This document shows, piece by piece, positions 27,707 through 36,708 of a stretch of DNA of 64,000 nt. Every line of letters starts with the position of its first letter. The first letter of the stretch is position 1. The stretch comes from Candidatus Contendibacter sp. (GTDB lineage Bacteria; Pseudomonadota; Gammaproteobacteria; Competibacterales; Competibacteraceae): contig JARSSO010000019.1 of NCBI GenBank assembly GCA_029624765.1, positions 56,653 through 120,652 of the forward strand, written 5' to 3'. Position numbers and translations under genes: made by a program. The notes under the pieces were generated by a model that was given only the letters and a program-made list of their open reading frames with translations, ran no database searches and was not told where the DNA came from.

Positions 27707-30700
27707 CGCCCGCCGGAGACCCTGCCGTCGTGCCTGGCCTGCGCGCCGAGGTCGCGTCCCTGTTCGCCGAGTGGCTCGGCCTGGACGTCGAACGCTACAC
27801 CAGCCTCACCACCATCGAGGACGACACTACTTTCGTCAGCAAGGACGGGGGATTGATGAGCCTGCTGCTCGTGCACGGTCACCGCCGGGTGGTCGGCGCG
27901 ACGGAACTAGCCCACCTGACCGGGCAACTGGTGACCCTCTGGGGCTCGGCGCTGAGCGGTCACTATCACACCCTCGACATCTGCTTTCATTCCGATCCGG
28001 CGACGACCGGCCGTGAGATCGACTGGATGCTGGCGCCCAGCCTCCAGACCGCCGCCCGGCAGGGCCTCGACCTCGGCGCGATCTTTGCCGAGCGCCGCCG
28101 CCATCTGCCCCGGTACGCCGCGACGGAAACGGTGTATCTGGCGTTGTGGACGGCGCCGACCGGATTGCCGCGCACCGTGCGGCGCCAGGAACGGCGGGCG
28201 CGCCGCCAGCGGCTCCGGGACCGGCATCGGCCGGGCGGGTTCACCCGCGACAACCAGAACACCGAAGCGGTCAATCGCGACCTGATCGACACCCATCGGT
28301 CCTGCGTCGCCACGGTGCTGGCCGACATGACCGCCTTCGGCTTCGATCTCGAACTGCTGCCCGTAGAGCGGGCCTGCCGCGAGTTGCGCGGGCGGATCGA
28401 TCCGGACTGGACGCCCGACGACTGGCAACCGCTCCTGCCCGGCGGGTTTCCCCGGGCCTGCGAACATCCGGACGGCGCCTACGACCCCAGTACCTGCTGG
28501 TTGCCGGCGCTGGGCTCTCAACTGATTCCGCGCGACCTGCGGATCGTGGATTACCGGACAGTGCAGATCGGCGACCGACTTTACCAGCCGCTCTACGTCG
28601 ATCTCCCGCAACTGACCGAAGTGCAGCGCTTCGAACGGCTGTTCGAGCGGGTGCGCGGCGAGCGGCTGCCGTGGCGGCTGCTGATCCGGCTGACCGGCGG
28701 CGCTGAGGCGTGGCTGCTGGCCAAGCGGTCGATCAGCAGTCTGCTGTATTTCGCCGGCCACCAGAACAAGCTGATCAACCAGTCGGTCGGGGCGATGCGC
28801 AAGTTTCTCAACGGGGGCGGGCTGGGCGTGCGCGCGCAGATGGCGCTGACCAGTTGGGTCGATATCACCCGACCCGCCGGCCGCGGCCGCACCCACGCCG
28901 AGGCGCTGCGGGCGCGCACCGCGCAACTGGCGTCCTACCTGCAGGCCTGGGGCGCCTGCACCGTGCGCGAGTACGGCGGGCATCCGGTCAAGGCCTGGGC
29001 GTCCACGGTGCCGGGCTTGTCGACGCTGCATATCGCGACCCGCTACGCCGCGCCGTTGGCCGAGGTGCTGGTGACCCTGCCGCTGTTTCGGGCGGCCTCG
29101 CCGTGGCGGCGCGGCGCGCTGCTCTATCGCACCCGCGACGGCAAGCTGTATCCCTACCAGCCCGGCTCCAGCGAGCAGGGGACCTGGAACGAGCTGTATT
29201 TCGCCCGACCCGGCAGCGGGAAATCCGCCACGATGAACGCCAATAATCTGGGACTGGTGCTCAGTTCCGGCTTCCGTCGATTGCCGTTCATCCGCATCAT
29301 CGACATCGGTCCCTCTTCGGAAGGCCTGATCGACCTGCTGCGCGAAGGCCTGCCGCCCGACCGCCGGCACGAGGCGCAGTTTCACGCCCTGGTCAACGAC
29401 GCCGGCTGGGCGGTGAACCCGCTCGACACCCCGTTGGGCTGGCGCCGGCCCCTGCCGCAGGAGCGGGCGTTCCTGGTATCGTTCCTCAGCGTGCTGGCCA
29501 CCAAACCCGGCGACCGGGAGCCGGCCGAAGGCATCGCCGACTTGATCGGCCTGGTGCTCGATCTGGCCTACGCCCATTTCGCCGACGACCAAAGCCCGAA
29601 ACGCTACGTGCCGGACCAGGATGCCGGGGTGGATGGGGCGCTGGTCCGGCACGCCGTCGCGCTGGACGCGGAACCGACCTGGTGGGAGGTGGTGGATGCC
29701 CTGTTCGCGGCCGGCGACCCGGAGGCCGCGGTGCGGGCGCAACGCGGCGCCGTGCCGGTGCTCAGCGATCTGGTGGCGGTGGCCCAGCAGCCGCAGGTCC
29801 GGGATCTGTACGGCGGCGCGATGCGGCTGGTCGGCACCGCCGAGTCGCCCATCCAACTGTTCAACCGCATCGTATCCGCCGCCACGCGCGAGTTTCCGCT
29901 CCTGGCTCATCCCACCCGGTTCGATCTCGGCAACGCCCGGGTGGCGGCGCTGGATGTGGCGGCGCTGTGCGGCGACATGACGCCGGTCGGCCAGCGGCAG
30001 ACCGCCGTCGCCTATCTGCTGGCCCGCCATATCCTCGGCCGCGATCTGTTCCTCGACGATCATCTGGCGCGCGCCGCGCCGCCGCGCTATCGCGCCTACC
30101 ACGCCCGGCGGTTCGAGGAACATCTGGCCTATCCCAAGAAGTTCTGCGTGGACGAAAAGCATCGCTGCGGCCCGATCGCCGCGATCAACGCGCAACTGGT
30201 CCGCGACCAGCGCGAGGGCCGCAAGAACAACGTTCAAGTCGCCCTGGCCAGCCAGATTCTCACCGATTTCAGCGCCGAGATGATCGAACTGGCCTCGTCG
30301 GTCTACATCATGGAGTACGGCAACGACGACACGGCCGAGGACGTGCGGGAGAAGTTCTCCCTGCCGGCGTCGGCCATCGAGTTGCTGAGGGTCTACGGCA
30401 ACGGGCCGACGCCGGACGGCGCGCCGTTTCTCTGTGCGATGAAGACCAAGCGCGGCCTGGTGTGTCAACTGCTGTACCTGACCAACGGCCCCATCGAAAT
30501 GTGGGCGCTATCGACCACGGCGGAGGATCGGGTGATCCGCCGCCGCTTGTACCAGCGCTTCGGCGCCCCCGCGGCCTTGCGGGCGCTGGCCCGTCGCTAT
30601 CCGTCCGGGAGCGCCAAGGCCGATCTGGAGCGACGGCTGGAACACAGCGCCCATCCGGCCCTGGACCGCGACCAGGTGCTCGACGCGATCGTCGGGGAGC

Positions 30701-30771
30701 TGGCCGGCGCGATCGCGGCGGCGGAAACGGCGGCAGCGGGTCCACTGCCCGATGCGGAGGAGGGGGAATGA
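27646..30771 (+). CDS. icmB: IcmB/DotO-like (TraU) conjugation ATPase
   Basis: This large ATPase (up to 1041 residues; Legionella IcmB ~1009) has Walker A ARPGSGKSAT at about residues 521-530. Its N-terminal block TSLTTIEDDTTFVSKDGGLM corresponds to the conserved start of IcmB/TraU. It powers the type IVB transfer apparatus at the inner-membrane face. Start is uncertain: GTG 27646 lacks an SD, GTG 27730 has a weak one, and a well-initiated short frame overlaps the region. Its stop overlaps dotD (ATGA). It heads icmB-dotD-dotC-dotB-icmT. Confidence 0.85.
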   Translation: MGSDQSLALGRSPPRGGTALTPAGDPAVVPGLRAEVASLFAEWLGLDVERYTSLTTIEDDTTFVSKDGGLMSLLLVHGHRRVVGATELAHLTGQLVTLWGSALSGHYHTLDICFHSDPATTGREIDWMLAPSLQTAARQGLDLGAIFAERRRHLPRYAATETVYLALWTAPTGLPRTVRRQERRARRQRLRDRHRPGGFTRDNQNTEAVNRDLIDTHRSCVATVLADMTAFGFDLELLPVERACRELRGRIDPDWTPDDWQPLLPGGFPRACEHPDGAYDPSTCWLPALGSQLIPRDLRIVDYRTVQIGDRLYQPLYVDLPQLTEVQRFERLFERVRGERLPWRLLIRLTGGAEAWLLAKRSISSLLYFAGHQNKLINQSVGAMRKFLNGGGLGVRAQMALTSWVDITRPAGRGRTHAEALRARTAQLASYLQAWGACTVREYGGHPVKAWASTVPGLSTLHIATRYAAPLAEVLVTLPLFRAASPWRRGALLYRTRDGKLYPYQPGSSEQGTWNELYFARPGSGKSATMNANNLGLVLSSGFRRLPFIRIIDIGPSSEGLIDLLREGLPPDRRHEAQFHALVNDAGWAVNPLDTPLGWRRPLPQERAFLVSFLSVLATKPGDREPAEGIADLIGLVLDLAYAHFADDQSPKRYVPDQDAGVDGALVRHAVALDAEPTWWEVVDALFAAGDPEAAVRAQRGAVPVLSDLVAVAQQPQVRDLYGGAMRLVGTAESPIQLFNRIVSAATREFPLLAHPTRFDLGNARVAALDVAALCGDMTPVGQRQTAVAYLLARHILGRDLFLDDHLARAAPPRYRAYHARRFEEHLAYPKKFCVDEKHRCGPIAAINAQLVRDQREGRKNNVQVALASQILTDFSAEMIELASSVYIMEYGNDDTAEDVREKFSLPASAIELLRVYGNGPTPDGAPFLCAMKTKRGLVCQLLYLTNGPIEMWALSTTAEDRVIRRRLYQRFGAPAALRALARRYPSGSAKADLERRLEHSAHPALDRDQVLDAIVGELAGAIAAAETAAAGPLPDAEEGE

Positions 30772-31319
30772 ACAACGAGCCCATGGCGCGCGTTGCGGGC
30801 ATCCGAACGGTCTCGGACTGGATCCGGGTTCTGCTTTGCGCGTTGGGGATGGCCGGTTGCGCGACGCCAGCGCCGCCGGTGGCCCCCTTGAGCGACGCGG
30901 AAACCCGGCTGGCCGCCGCCGCGGCCAGCGTGGCCGAAGCGCTGGCCCGGCTGGCGACGGTGGAGCAGAGCGCGCATCGGATTCACGTCCAGGCGTTGAC
31001 GCCGGCCGCTTTGCCGCCCGAACTCCAGGTGCGGGTCAACGTCGAGTACCAGGGCGACCTGAAGCCGCTGGTCCACGCGTTGGCGCGCACCGTAGGCTAC
31101 CAGGTCCAAACCTACGGCCGCTCGGCGGCCCTCGCGCCGGTCACTATCGTGGCCGAAAATCGCGCCGTCGGCGATATCCTGGCCGATATCGGCTATCAGA
31201 CCAGCACCCGCTGCGACGTGGTGGTGGCCGCCGAACGGCGGCTGGTGGAAATCCGCTACCGGCGTGAGTTCTCGCCCCCGGCGGCGCGGCCCCGGCGCGG
31301 CGCCGGGCGGACCGGATAG
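30768..31319 (+). CDS. dotD: DotD-like (TraH) outer-membrane lipoprotein
   Basis: This 183-residue protein has a signal peptide ending LGMAGC, a lipobox with lipidated Cys near residue 31, then a coiled stretch and a C-terminal N0-type domain (LKPLVHALARTVGYQVQTYG, VSDIL-like VGDILADIGYQ). This matches DotD, the lipoprotein that with DotC carries DotH to the outer membrane. ATG 30768 overlaps the icmB stop and is chosen over a much longer upstream frame antisense-free only by chance. Confidence 0.85.
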   Translation: MNNEPMARVAGIRTVSDWIRVLLCALGMAGCATPAPPVAPLSDAETRLAAAAASVAEALARLATVEQSAHRIHVQALTPAALPPELQVRVNVEYQGDLKPLVHALARTVGYQVQTYGRSAALAPVTIVAENRAVGDILADIGYQTSTRCDVVVAAERRLVEIRYRREFSPPAARPRRGAGRTG

Positions 31320-31322
31320 GCC

Positions 31323-32357
31323 ATGGCGACCGTGCGGCGGTGGCCGGGCGGGTTCGGGTGGGCGCTGGCGTTGCTGGTGGCCGGGCTGCCGGTCGGCGGC
31401 GCGGCGCAAACCGGCGCGCTCGCGTCGCCCGCCCCGCCGACGCTGGCGGACGCGGAGCGGGCCGCCGGCGACTGGCGCGCCGCCGACCGGGGCGAGTTGA
31501 CGCTCGACGCGCTCCAGCGCGGGCGCAGCCATTCGCGCCGGGGCGGCGAACCGGCCATCAACGACCTCCGCGCCGAAGCCTTGAAGGAAACCGCGCTGCG
31601 GTACGGCGCCCGCGCCGGCCTGTATGCCCGGACCCGGGAGATCAACCGGCTGCTGGATCGCCAGGCCCGGCGGTTGGACCCGGTCTTTCTATTCGCTCCC
31701 CTGATGTTGCACGGCAACGTCCTGCCGCCCGTGGTGCAGTACGGGTTCGATGCCGTCAAGCTCGATCCCGGCCAGCAGCAGTTGCGGATCGTCGATGCGC
31801 TGTATGTCCTGGTCAGTCCCGCGCGCCTGGCCTTGGCCCCGCCGGACTGGCGCAGCTACCTCTACCTGCCGGTGGAGCGTCCGGAGCCGCCGGATGAAAG
31901 CCTGCTGCCGGATGGTGGGGTGGCGGCGGAAGTGGCGCTGTGGGAAGACTACGTGGCGCGTGGCTGGCGGGCCGGCGTCCAGCAGGCCAATCGGGGGTTC
32001 GAGGTTCAGCTCGACCGGCTGGAGCGCGATCTCAAGGGCATGGCGCTGTACCGCGAACTGCTGGCGAAGGACATGGTCACCGCGCCCCAACTCGACCGGC
32101 GCATCCTCGGCGTCACCGGCGACGCCGCAACCCTGGCGATCAACGACCGGATTTGGCGGATCGAGGTCAATCCCCGGTTCGTGCGCGACAACCCCCGCTG
32201 GAAGCCCTATCCCAGCCATCCCTACGCGCCGTCTCGTCCGCCGCCGAATCTGAAGATCACCGTGGTGGAGGCGCGCGCGGCGGGAGCCGGAACGGCGACG
32301 GCCCCGGCGGATCGCCCCGCGCCGGCGGGGCCATTCGCGGGCTGGGGCCAACGCTAG
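31323..32357 (+). CDS. dotC: DotC-like (TraI of IncI) outer-membrane-associated protein
   Basis: This 344-residue protein with a signal peptide (cleavage near AAA/Q28) contains blocks typical of DotC/TraI: LRAEALKETALRYGARAGLYARTREIN, ALYVLVSPARLALAPPDWRSYL and near the end PPNLKITVVEARAA. No lipobox Cys is evident, unlike Legionella DotC. DotC and DotD together stabilise DotH in the core complex. It starts 3 nt after dotD. Confidence 0.86.
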   Translation: MATVRRWPGGFGWALALLVAGLPVGGAAQTGALASPAPPTLADAERAAGDWRAADRGELTLDALQRGRSHSRRGGEPAINDLRAEALKETALRYGARAGLYARTREINRLLDRQARRLDPVFLFAPLMLHGNVLPPVVQYGFDAVKLDPGQQQLRIVDALYVLVSPARLALAPPDWRSYLYLPVERPEPPDESLLPDGGVAAEVALWEDYVARGWRAGVQQANRGFEVQLDRLERDLKGMALYRELLAKDMVTAPQLDRRILGVTGDAATLAINDRIWRIEVNPRFVRDNPRWKPYPSHPYAPSRPPPNLKITVVEARAAGAGTATAPADRPAPAGPFAGWGQR

Positions 32358-32367
32358 GTGGCGCGCG

Positions 32368-33576
32368 ATGGCGATGACCCTGCTGGAGTGGCCGGCGTCG
32401 CCCGGGTTTCCGGAACCCCTCTGGTATGGGGTGGAGGATTGGCACCGGCTGTTGCTGTGGGCCACCGACCAGGCGGTGTCGGACGTCACCCTCCAGGCCA
32501 ACCAGCCGGTGGTGGTCGAGCGCCACGGCCGGTTGTTCCCGGTGACCCGGCGCCGGCTCGCCCCGGCCGAGGTCTATCACCTGACCCAGGTGATCTATGG
32601 CGACAATGCCCCCAGCCAGCTCGCCGGCGGTCAGGACATCGACTGTTCCTACGAGATCCCGCGCGGGCGCGCGGACCTGGCGCGCTACCGGGTGAACATG
32701 ACGGCCGTGCGCGCCGGGCGGGAGCGCGGCGTGGAAATCACCGTCCGGACCATCGCCACCACGCCGCCGCCGCTGGCGACGCTCGACCTGCCCCCGGCGC
32801 TCCGCGCCGGTCTGGTGTTCGAGCAGGGCCTGGTGCTGATCACCGGTCCCACCGGGTCCGGCAAGACCACCCTGCTGGCGGCCATCATCCGGCACCTGCT
32901 GGAAGATCCGCACGCCCACCGGAAGATTCTGACCTACGAGGCGCCCATCGAATACGTCTACGATTTCGTCCCGCGCGTGCATGCTTCCATCGCCCAGCAC
33001 GAGATCGGGGTCCATCTGCCCAGCTTCGCCGCCGGGGTGCGCAACAGCCTGCGCCGCAAGCCGATGGTGATTCTGGTGGGTGAAGCGCGCGACGCCGAGA
33101 CCATCACGGCGGTGGTGGACGCCGCCATGACCGGCCATCTGGTCTACACCACCAGCCACACCAACAGCGTGCCGGAAACCCTCCGCCGGCTGGTGTCGGC
33201 GTTCCCGGCCGACGGACGGGACGGCCGGCTGGCGGACCTGCTCGAAGCCTTGCAAGCCATCGTGACCCAGCGCCTGGTGCGGACCACCGACGGCCGGCGG
33301 GCCGCCGTGCGCGAATACCTTCGTTTCACCCCGGACCTCAAGGACGCCATTCTGGCGCAGCCGCCGGCGCGGGTGGTCGCGGCCACTCGTCACCTGGTGC
33401 GCGAGCACGGTCGCCCCTTGACCGCCGATCTGGACGCCCTGCGGGCGGCCGGGCGGATCGACGAGCGGGAATACCGGCTGTTCCGGGGGCTCGGCACCCA
33501 GGCCGAGGCGACCTCTCTTCCGCTGCCGGCGGGTCCCGACGCCCCCGAACCCGGAGAAACCGATGGCCCAGGATGA
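32368..33576 (+). CDS. dotB: DotB-like (TraJ) AAA+ secretion ATPase
   Basis: This 402-residue cytoplasmic hexameric ATPase is of the PilT/VirB11 type, with Walker A GPTGSGKTT at 160-168, Asp box EAPIEYVYDF, Walker B PMVILVGEARDAE and His box MTGHLVYTTSHTNS. Length and order after dotC fit DotB/TraJ. It transiently docks on DotO to energise transfer. The 3' end overlaps icmT by 14 nt. Confidence 0.93.
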   Translation: MAMTLLEWPASPGFPEPLWYGVEDWHRLLLWATDQAVSDVTLQANQPVVVERHGRLFPVTRRRLAPAEVYHLTQVIYGDNAPSQLAGGQDIDCSYEIPRGRADLARYRVNMTAVRAGRERGVEITVRTIATTPPPLATLDLPPALRAGLVFEQGLVLITGPTGSGKTTLLAAIIRHLLEDPHAHRKILTYEAPIEYVYDFVPRVHASIAQHEIGVHLPSFAAGVRNSLRRKPMVILVGEARDAETITAVVDAAMTGHLVYTTSHTNSVPETLRRLVSAFPADGRDGRLADLLEALQAIVTQRLVRTTDGRRAAVREYLRFTPDLKDAILAQPPARVVAATRHLVREHGRPLTADLDALRAAGRIDEREYRLFRGLGTQAEATSLPLPAGPDAPEPGETDGPG

Positions 33577-33853
33577 ATACGAGGTGGCGGAAGCGCCATG
33601 GCGCAACACCGCCTTGCCGCCCATGCTTTGGTTCATCGAAGCCCACGCGGCGTTGCCCATCGTGCTGTGGCTGGTTCACATCAGTTGGCCCACTTTCGTA
33701 CTGGCGGTCGCCGCCATCGCCGGGCTGACGGTCGTCCGCTATCTGGGTTTCGACGCCCGGTCGGCGTACCGGACCGGGCAGTGCTTCCTGATTCGGGCGC
33801 TGACCGAGGGTCGAATCCGGGCCGTGCCCGGCCACCGGTTGCGGAAGGAATGA
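33563..33853 (+). CDS. icmT: IcmT-like (TraK) small membrane protein
   Basis: This protein of 96 residues begins with the IcmT block WRNTALPPMLWFIEAHAALP (residues 13-32), followed by two membrane helices (about 31-48 and 50-66) and a C-terminal GFDARSAYRTGQCFLIRAL-like region as in IcmT/TraK. It is a small accessory subunit of type IVB systems. It overlaps dotB by 14 nt and is last in the block. Confidence 0.85.
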   Translation: MAQDEYEVAEAPWRNTALPPMLWFIEAHAALPIVLWLVHISWPTFVLAVAAIAGLTVVRYLGFDARSAYRTGQCFLIRALTEGRIRAVPGHRLRKE

Positions 33854-33952
33854 TATCAGGACTTTCGCTTATGGGCTGTTTTTCTACTATATATAGTGGT
33901 TTATTGATGAGATTTACACTGCATATGGTAGTCAAGCGAAAGTCCTGGATAT
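33853..33952. repeat. 100-bp miniature inverted-repeat element
   Basis: ATATC-AGGACTTTCGCTT (33853-33870) is matched in reverse by AAGCGAAAGTCCTGGATAT (33934-33952): a 13-bp perfect inverted repeat, extended to 18 bp by one bulge. The 63-bp AT-rich interior contains the palindrome ACTATATATAGT. It begins at the last base of the icmT stop codon and holds no gene. It looks like a non-autonomous transposon end pair (MITE) or a strong stem-loop that could stop icmT transcripts. Confidence 0.65.
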
Positions 33953-34085
33953 AAAACTATCAACAATCCAATAAATGGTAGAAAAAATTAATTTCGACTA
34001 TTGCGAATAAAGCTAACATACGAAGGGTCTACCCGTAAGTAACAGCCCAACCACCCTCCGAACAGCCTTTGGACTGGATAACGCC

Positions 34086-34538
34086 ATGGCGCTCGTATCC
34101 ATCAAGACGCCGAGCCTGCCCACCGCGGAAGAAACCCGGCTGGCGGCCGAAAGCAGTCGAAGGCTCGCCGCGATCATCGGTCACGGCGAGACCGCGCAGT
34201 TGTGCCTGTACGATGGCGACGAAAGGTTGACTGTACCCGTGTCCGCCATTGGCTTGCTGGCCGAGATTCTGAACCAGATGGCGCAGGGTAACACCGTGGC
34301 GCTGGTCCCCATCGCGCACGCGCTCACGACCCAGCAAGCCGCCGACCTGCTGAATGTCTCCCGGCCGTATCTCGTGAAGTTGCTGGAGGACGGTAGAATT
34401 CCGTTCACCAAGGTCGGCCGTCACCGCCGTATCAACTATCCGGATTTGCTGGCCTACCGGGCGCAGGCCGACGAGAGTGCCCGCCGAGCGATGGACGACT
34501 TGTCCAGACAGGCGCAGGAACTGGGGATGGGCTACTGA
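34086..34538 (+). CDS. HTH (excisionase-like) antitoxin/regulator paired with a PIN protein
   Basis: This 150-residue protein ends in an excisionase-type winged helix: ALTTQQAADLLNVSRPYLVK at 80-99, then GRIPFTKVGRHRRINYPDL. The N-terminal part (about 1-75) is a separate small domain. It directly precedes, and abuts, a PIN-domain gene. Such HTH-PIN pairs behave as toxin-antitoxin modules, with this member as the DNA-binding antitoxin. Confidence 0.82.
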   Translation: MALVSIKTPSLPTAEETRLAAESSRRLAAIIGHGETAQLCLYDGDERLTVPVSAIGLLAEILNQMAQGNTVALVPIAHALTTQQAADLLNVSRPYLVKLLEDGRIPFTKVGRHRRINYPDLLAYRAQADESARRAMDDLSRQAQELGMGY

Positions 34539-35108
34539 TTGGCCGGTTTTACTGTCGTCTACGATGCGTGTGTTTTCTACCCGGCGCCGCTGCGCGACCT
34601 GCTGATCCGTTTGGCCGGAACCCGGCGGTTCCGGGCGTGCTGGACCGCGCAAATTCACGAGGAATGGACCCGAAACGTATTGGCCCATCGAGCGGACCTA
34701 ACCCGGCAACAACTGGATCGGACGGTGATGTTGATCAACAACGCCGTCGAAGATTGCTTGATTACCGGCTACGAGCCCCTCATCGCTGGCCTCCAGCTAC
34801 CCGACCCCAATGATCGTCACGTACTGGCGGCCGCGATTCGAGCGGGAGCCGCAGCGATCATCACGATGAATCTGAAGGACTTCCCCAACGAGGTGCTGGC
34901 CGAATTTGGCATTTTCGCCCAACACCCGGATGACTTCATTCTCGATCTGGCGGATCTCGAACCGCCGATTCTCGAACGTGTCGCCAAGCAGCAGCGGGCA
35001 AGTCTGCGTCGTCCGCCCCTTTCCGCCGAAGAGTTCGTGGGCAACATCCGCCGGCAGGGTCTGCCGGGGGTCGCGGATTTCCTCGAAGCGCGTATCGATC
35101 TCATTTGA
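34539..35108 (+). CDS. PIN-domain ribonuclease toxin
   Basis: This 189-residue protein starts at a TTG immediately after the antitoxin stop. VVYDACVFYPAPLRDLL gives the first catalytic Asp, EEWTRN the central Glu, and LPDPNDRHVLAAAIRAGA then AAIITMNLKDFP the C-terminal acidic cluster of the PIN fold. PIN toxins cut RNA. The C-terminal ~60 residues (from PPILERVAKQQ) are helical and beyond the PIN core. Tight coupling to the HTH gene supports a toxin-antitoxin pair. Confidence 0.83.
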   Translation: MAGFTVVYDACVFYPAPLRDLLIRLAGTRRFRACWTAQIHEEWTRNVLAHRADLTRQQLDRTVMLINNAVEDCLITGYEPLIAGLQLPDPNDRHVLAAAIRAGAAAIITMNLKDFPNEVLAEFGIFAQHPDDFILDLADLEPPILERVAKQQRASLRRPPLSAEEFVGNIRRQGLPGVADFLEARIDLI

Positions 35109-35220
35109 GGGGATGCCTGTCGATCCGAATCGGCCCGTGCCGGACCCCGACCGAGCCGGTGGTGACCCGGTGGGGATCGGACTACACATCTGCCGGTCTC
35201 CCCGTGTTGCCCGAACGCCC

Positions 35221-36184
35221 ATGATCGAACTGTTGTGTTACGAACCCGGCATTTATGCTGTGGACGCCGGCTACCTCCGCCCCCAACTCGCCGCGATTTA
35301 TCTCCTCGTCGAAGGTGGCCGGGTCGCGCAGTGGTGGACACCGCCCTGCCTGCCGCGGGTGTTGGACGCCTTGCAGAGCCTGGGACTGCCACCCGACCGC
35401 GTCGATTATGTCTTCCTGACCCATGTCCATCTGGATCACGCCGGCGGGGCCGGGGCGATGATGCAGGCCTTTCCCGAAGCCCGGCTGGTGGTGCATCCGC
35501 GCGGGGCGCGGCACATGGCCGATCCAGCGCCGTTGTTCGCCGCCGTCCAGGCCGTCTACGGCGCGGATGAAGCCGAACGGTTGTACGGTGAGTTGACGCC
35601 GGTGCCGGTCGAGCGCATCCTCGCCGCCGGCGATGGTCATACTCTCGACCTCGGTGGCCGCACTTTGGTGTGCATCGACACCCCCGGCCATGCCCGCCAC
35701 CACCTGAGCCTGCTCGATACCCACAGTGGCGGCATCTTCACTGGCGAAGCCTTTGGCCTGTCCTTCCGCGAACTGGATGTGGATGGCCCCCCCCTCGATC
35801 CTGCCCGCCATCGCGCCCACCCAATTCGACCCGGCGGCCATGCAGGCGTCGGTGGAACGGCTGCTGTCCTATCAGCCGCCCGCGCTTTACCTCGCCCACT
35901 TCGGCCAGGTTCGGGACGCGCCACGCCTGGGCGGCGATCTGCTGCGCCAGAGCGAGGCGCAGGTGGCGCTCGCCGAGCGCGAGCGGGACAACGACCCGGC
36001 GCGCGGCGCGCGCCTCCTGGCCGGCCTGTGGGAACTGGTGAACGCCGAAGCCGCGCGCCAGGGCTGGCGGCTGGCGGCCGACTCGCTCCACGCCGTGCTG
36101 GACGAGTATCTCGCCCTCAATGCTCAGGCCCTGGACGGCTGGCTGGCGCAGGCCGCGCCGAGGCCAGGCAGGGATGCCGTCTAA
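35221..36184 (+). pseudogene. metallo-beta-lactamase-fold hydrolase, frameshifted
   Basis: The first frame (from ATG 35221) has HVHLDHAGG (the MBL metal motif), then HPRGARHMADP and DTPGHARHHLSLL. It then leaves homology after ELDVDGPP at about 35790. The +1 frame resumes PPSILPAIAPTQFDPAAMQA through LYLAHFGQV to a stop at 36184. The break coincides with a run of eight C; seven C would restore a single frame of ~320 residues. It is either an inactivated gene or a homopolymer sequencing error. Substrate unknown. Confidence 0.82.
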
Positions 36185-36255
36185 CCTGTTGCCGGCCAAG
36201 ATGGGGGATTCGAAGGAATCAGGAGGAGCGATGATTTTGCTGGGGGCTTTGCACC

Positions 36256-36708
36256 ATGGAAATGATCCTGTTCATCGGCGGTCAAGCCGCCGGCAAGTCC
36301 ACGTTCTATCAGCAGTGCTTCCGGGATACGCATCTGCGGCTCAACCTGGACATGCTGCGCACCCGTCACCGGGAAGCGATCCTGCTGGAAGCCTGTCTGC
36401 GCATGAAACAACCGTTCGTGGTGGACAACACCAATCCGACCCCGGAAGACCGGCAGCGCTATATTCCGCTGGCCAGGGCCGCCGGCTTCCGGGTGGTGGG
36501 CTATTACTTCGCCATCCCGCTGGAGGCCGCCTTGCGGAGGAACGCACAGCGGGAGAGACGGCAACTCATCCCCGAGAAAGGCGTGCTGGCGACCTACCGG
36601 CGGTTGCAACGTCCCGCCTGGTCGGAAGGTTTCGATGCGTTGCACCACGTTCGCGCGGTCGGCGGGCAACGTTTTGTCGTGGAAGCGTGGCGCGATGAAC
36701 TTCAATGA
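36256..36708 (+). CDS. P-loop polynucleotide-kinase-like protein
   Basis: This 150-residue kinase has Walker A FIGGQAAGKSTFYQ (6-19), an acidic LNLDMLRTR, the phosphate/base-side block VVDNTNPTPEDRQRYIPLA and LID region LRRNAQRERRQLIPEKGVLA. This is the small AAA_33/T4-Pnk-like kinase family that phosphorylates 5' ends of RNA or DNA, or small molecules. The next gene overlaps by 14 nt and encodes a Thg1-like polymerase, so RNA 5'-end processing is the most likely job, by context. Confidence 0.8.
   Translation: MEMILFIGGQAAGKSTFYQQCFRDTHLRLNLDMLRTRHREAILLEACLRMKQPFVVDNTNPTPEDRQRYIPLARAAGFRVVGYYFAIPLEAALRRNAQRERRQLIPEKGVLATYRRLQRPAWSEGFDALHHVRAVGGQRFVVEAWRDELQ

Noticed and set aside
27907..30468. 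An 853-codon minus-strand frame opposite icmB.
   Set aside because: Same reason: low-complexity His/Gln/Arg composition, antisense to a gene with Walker motifs.
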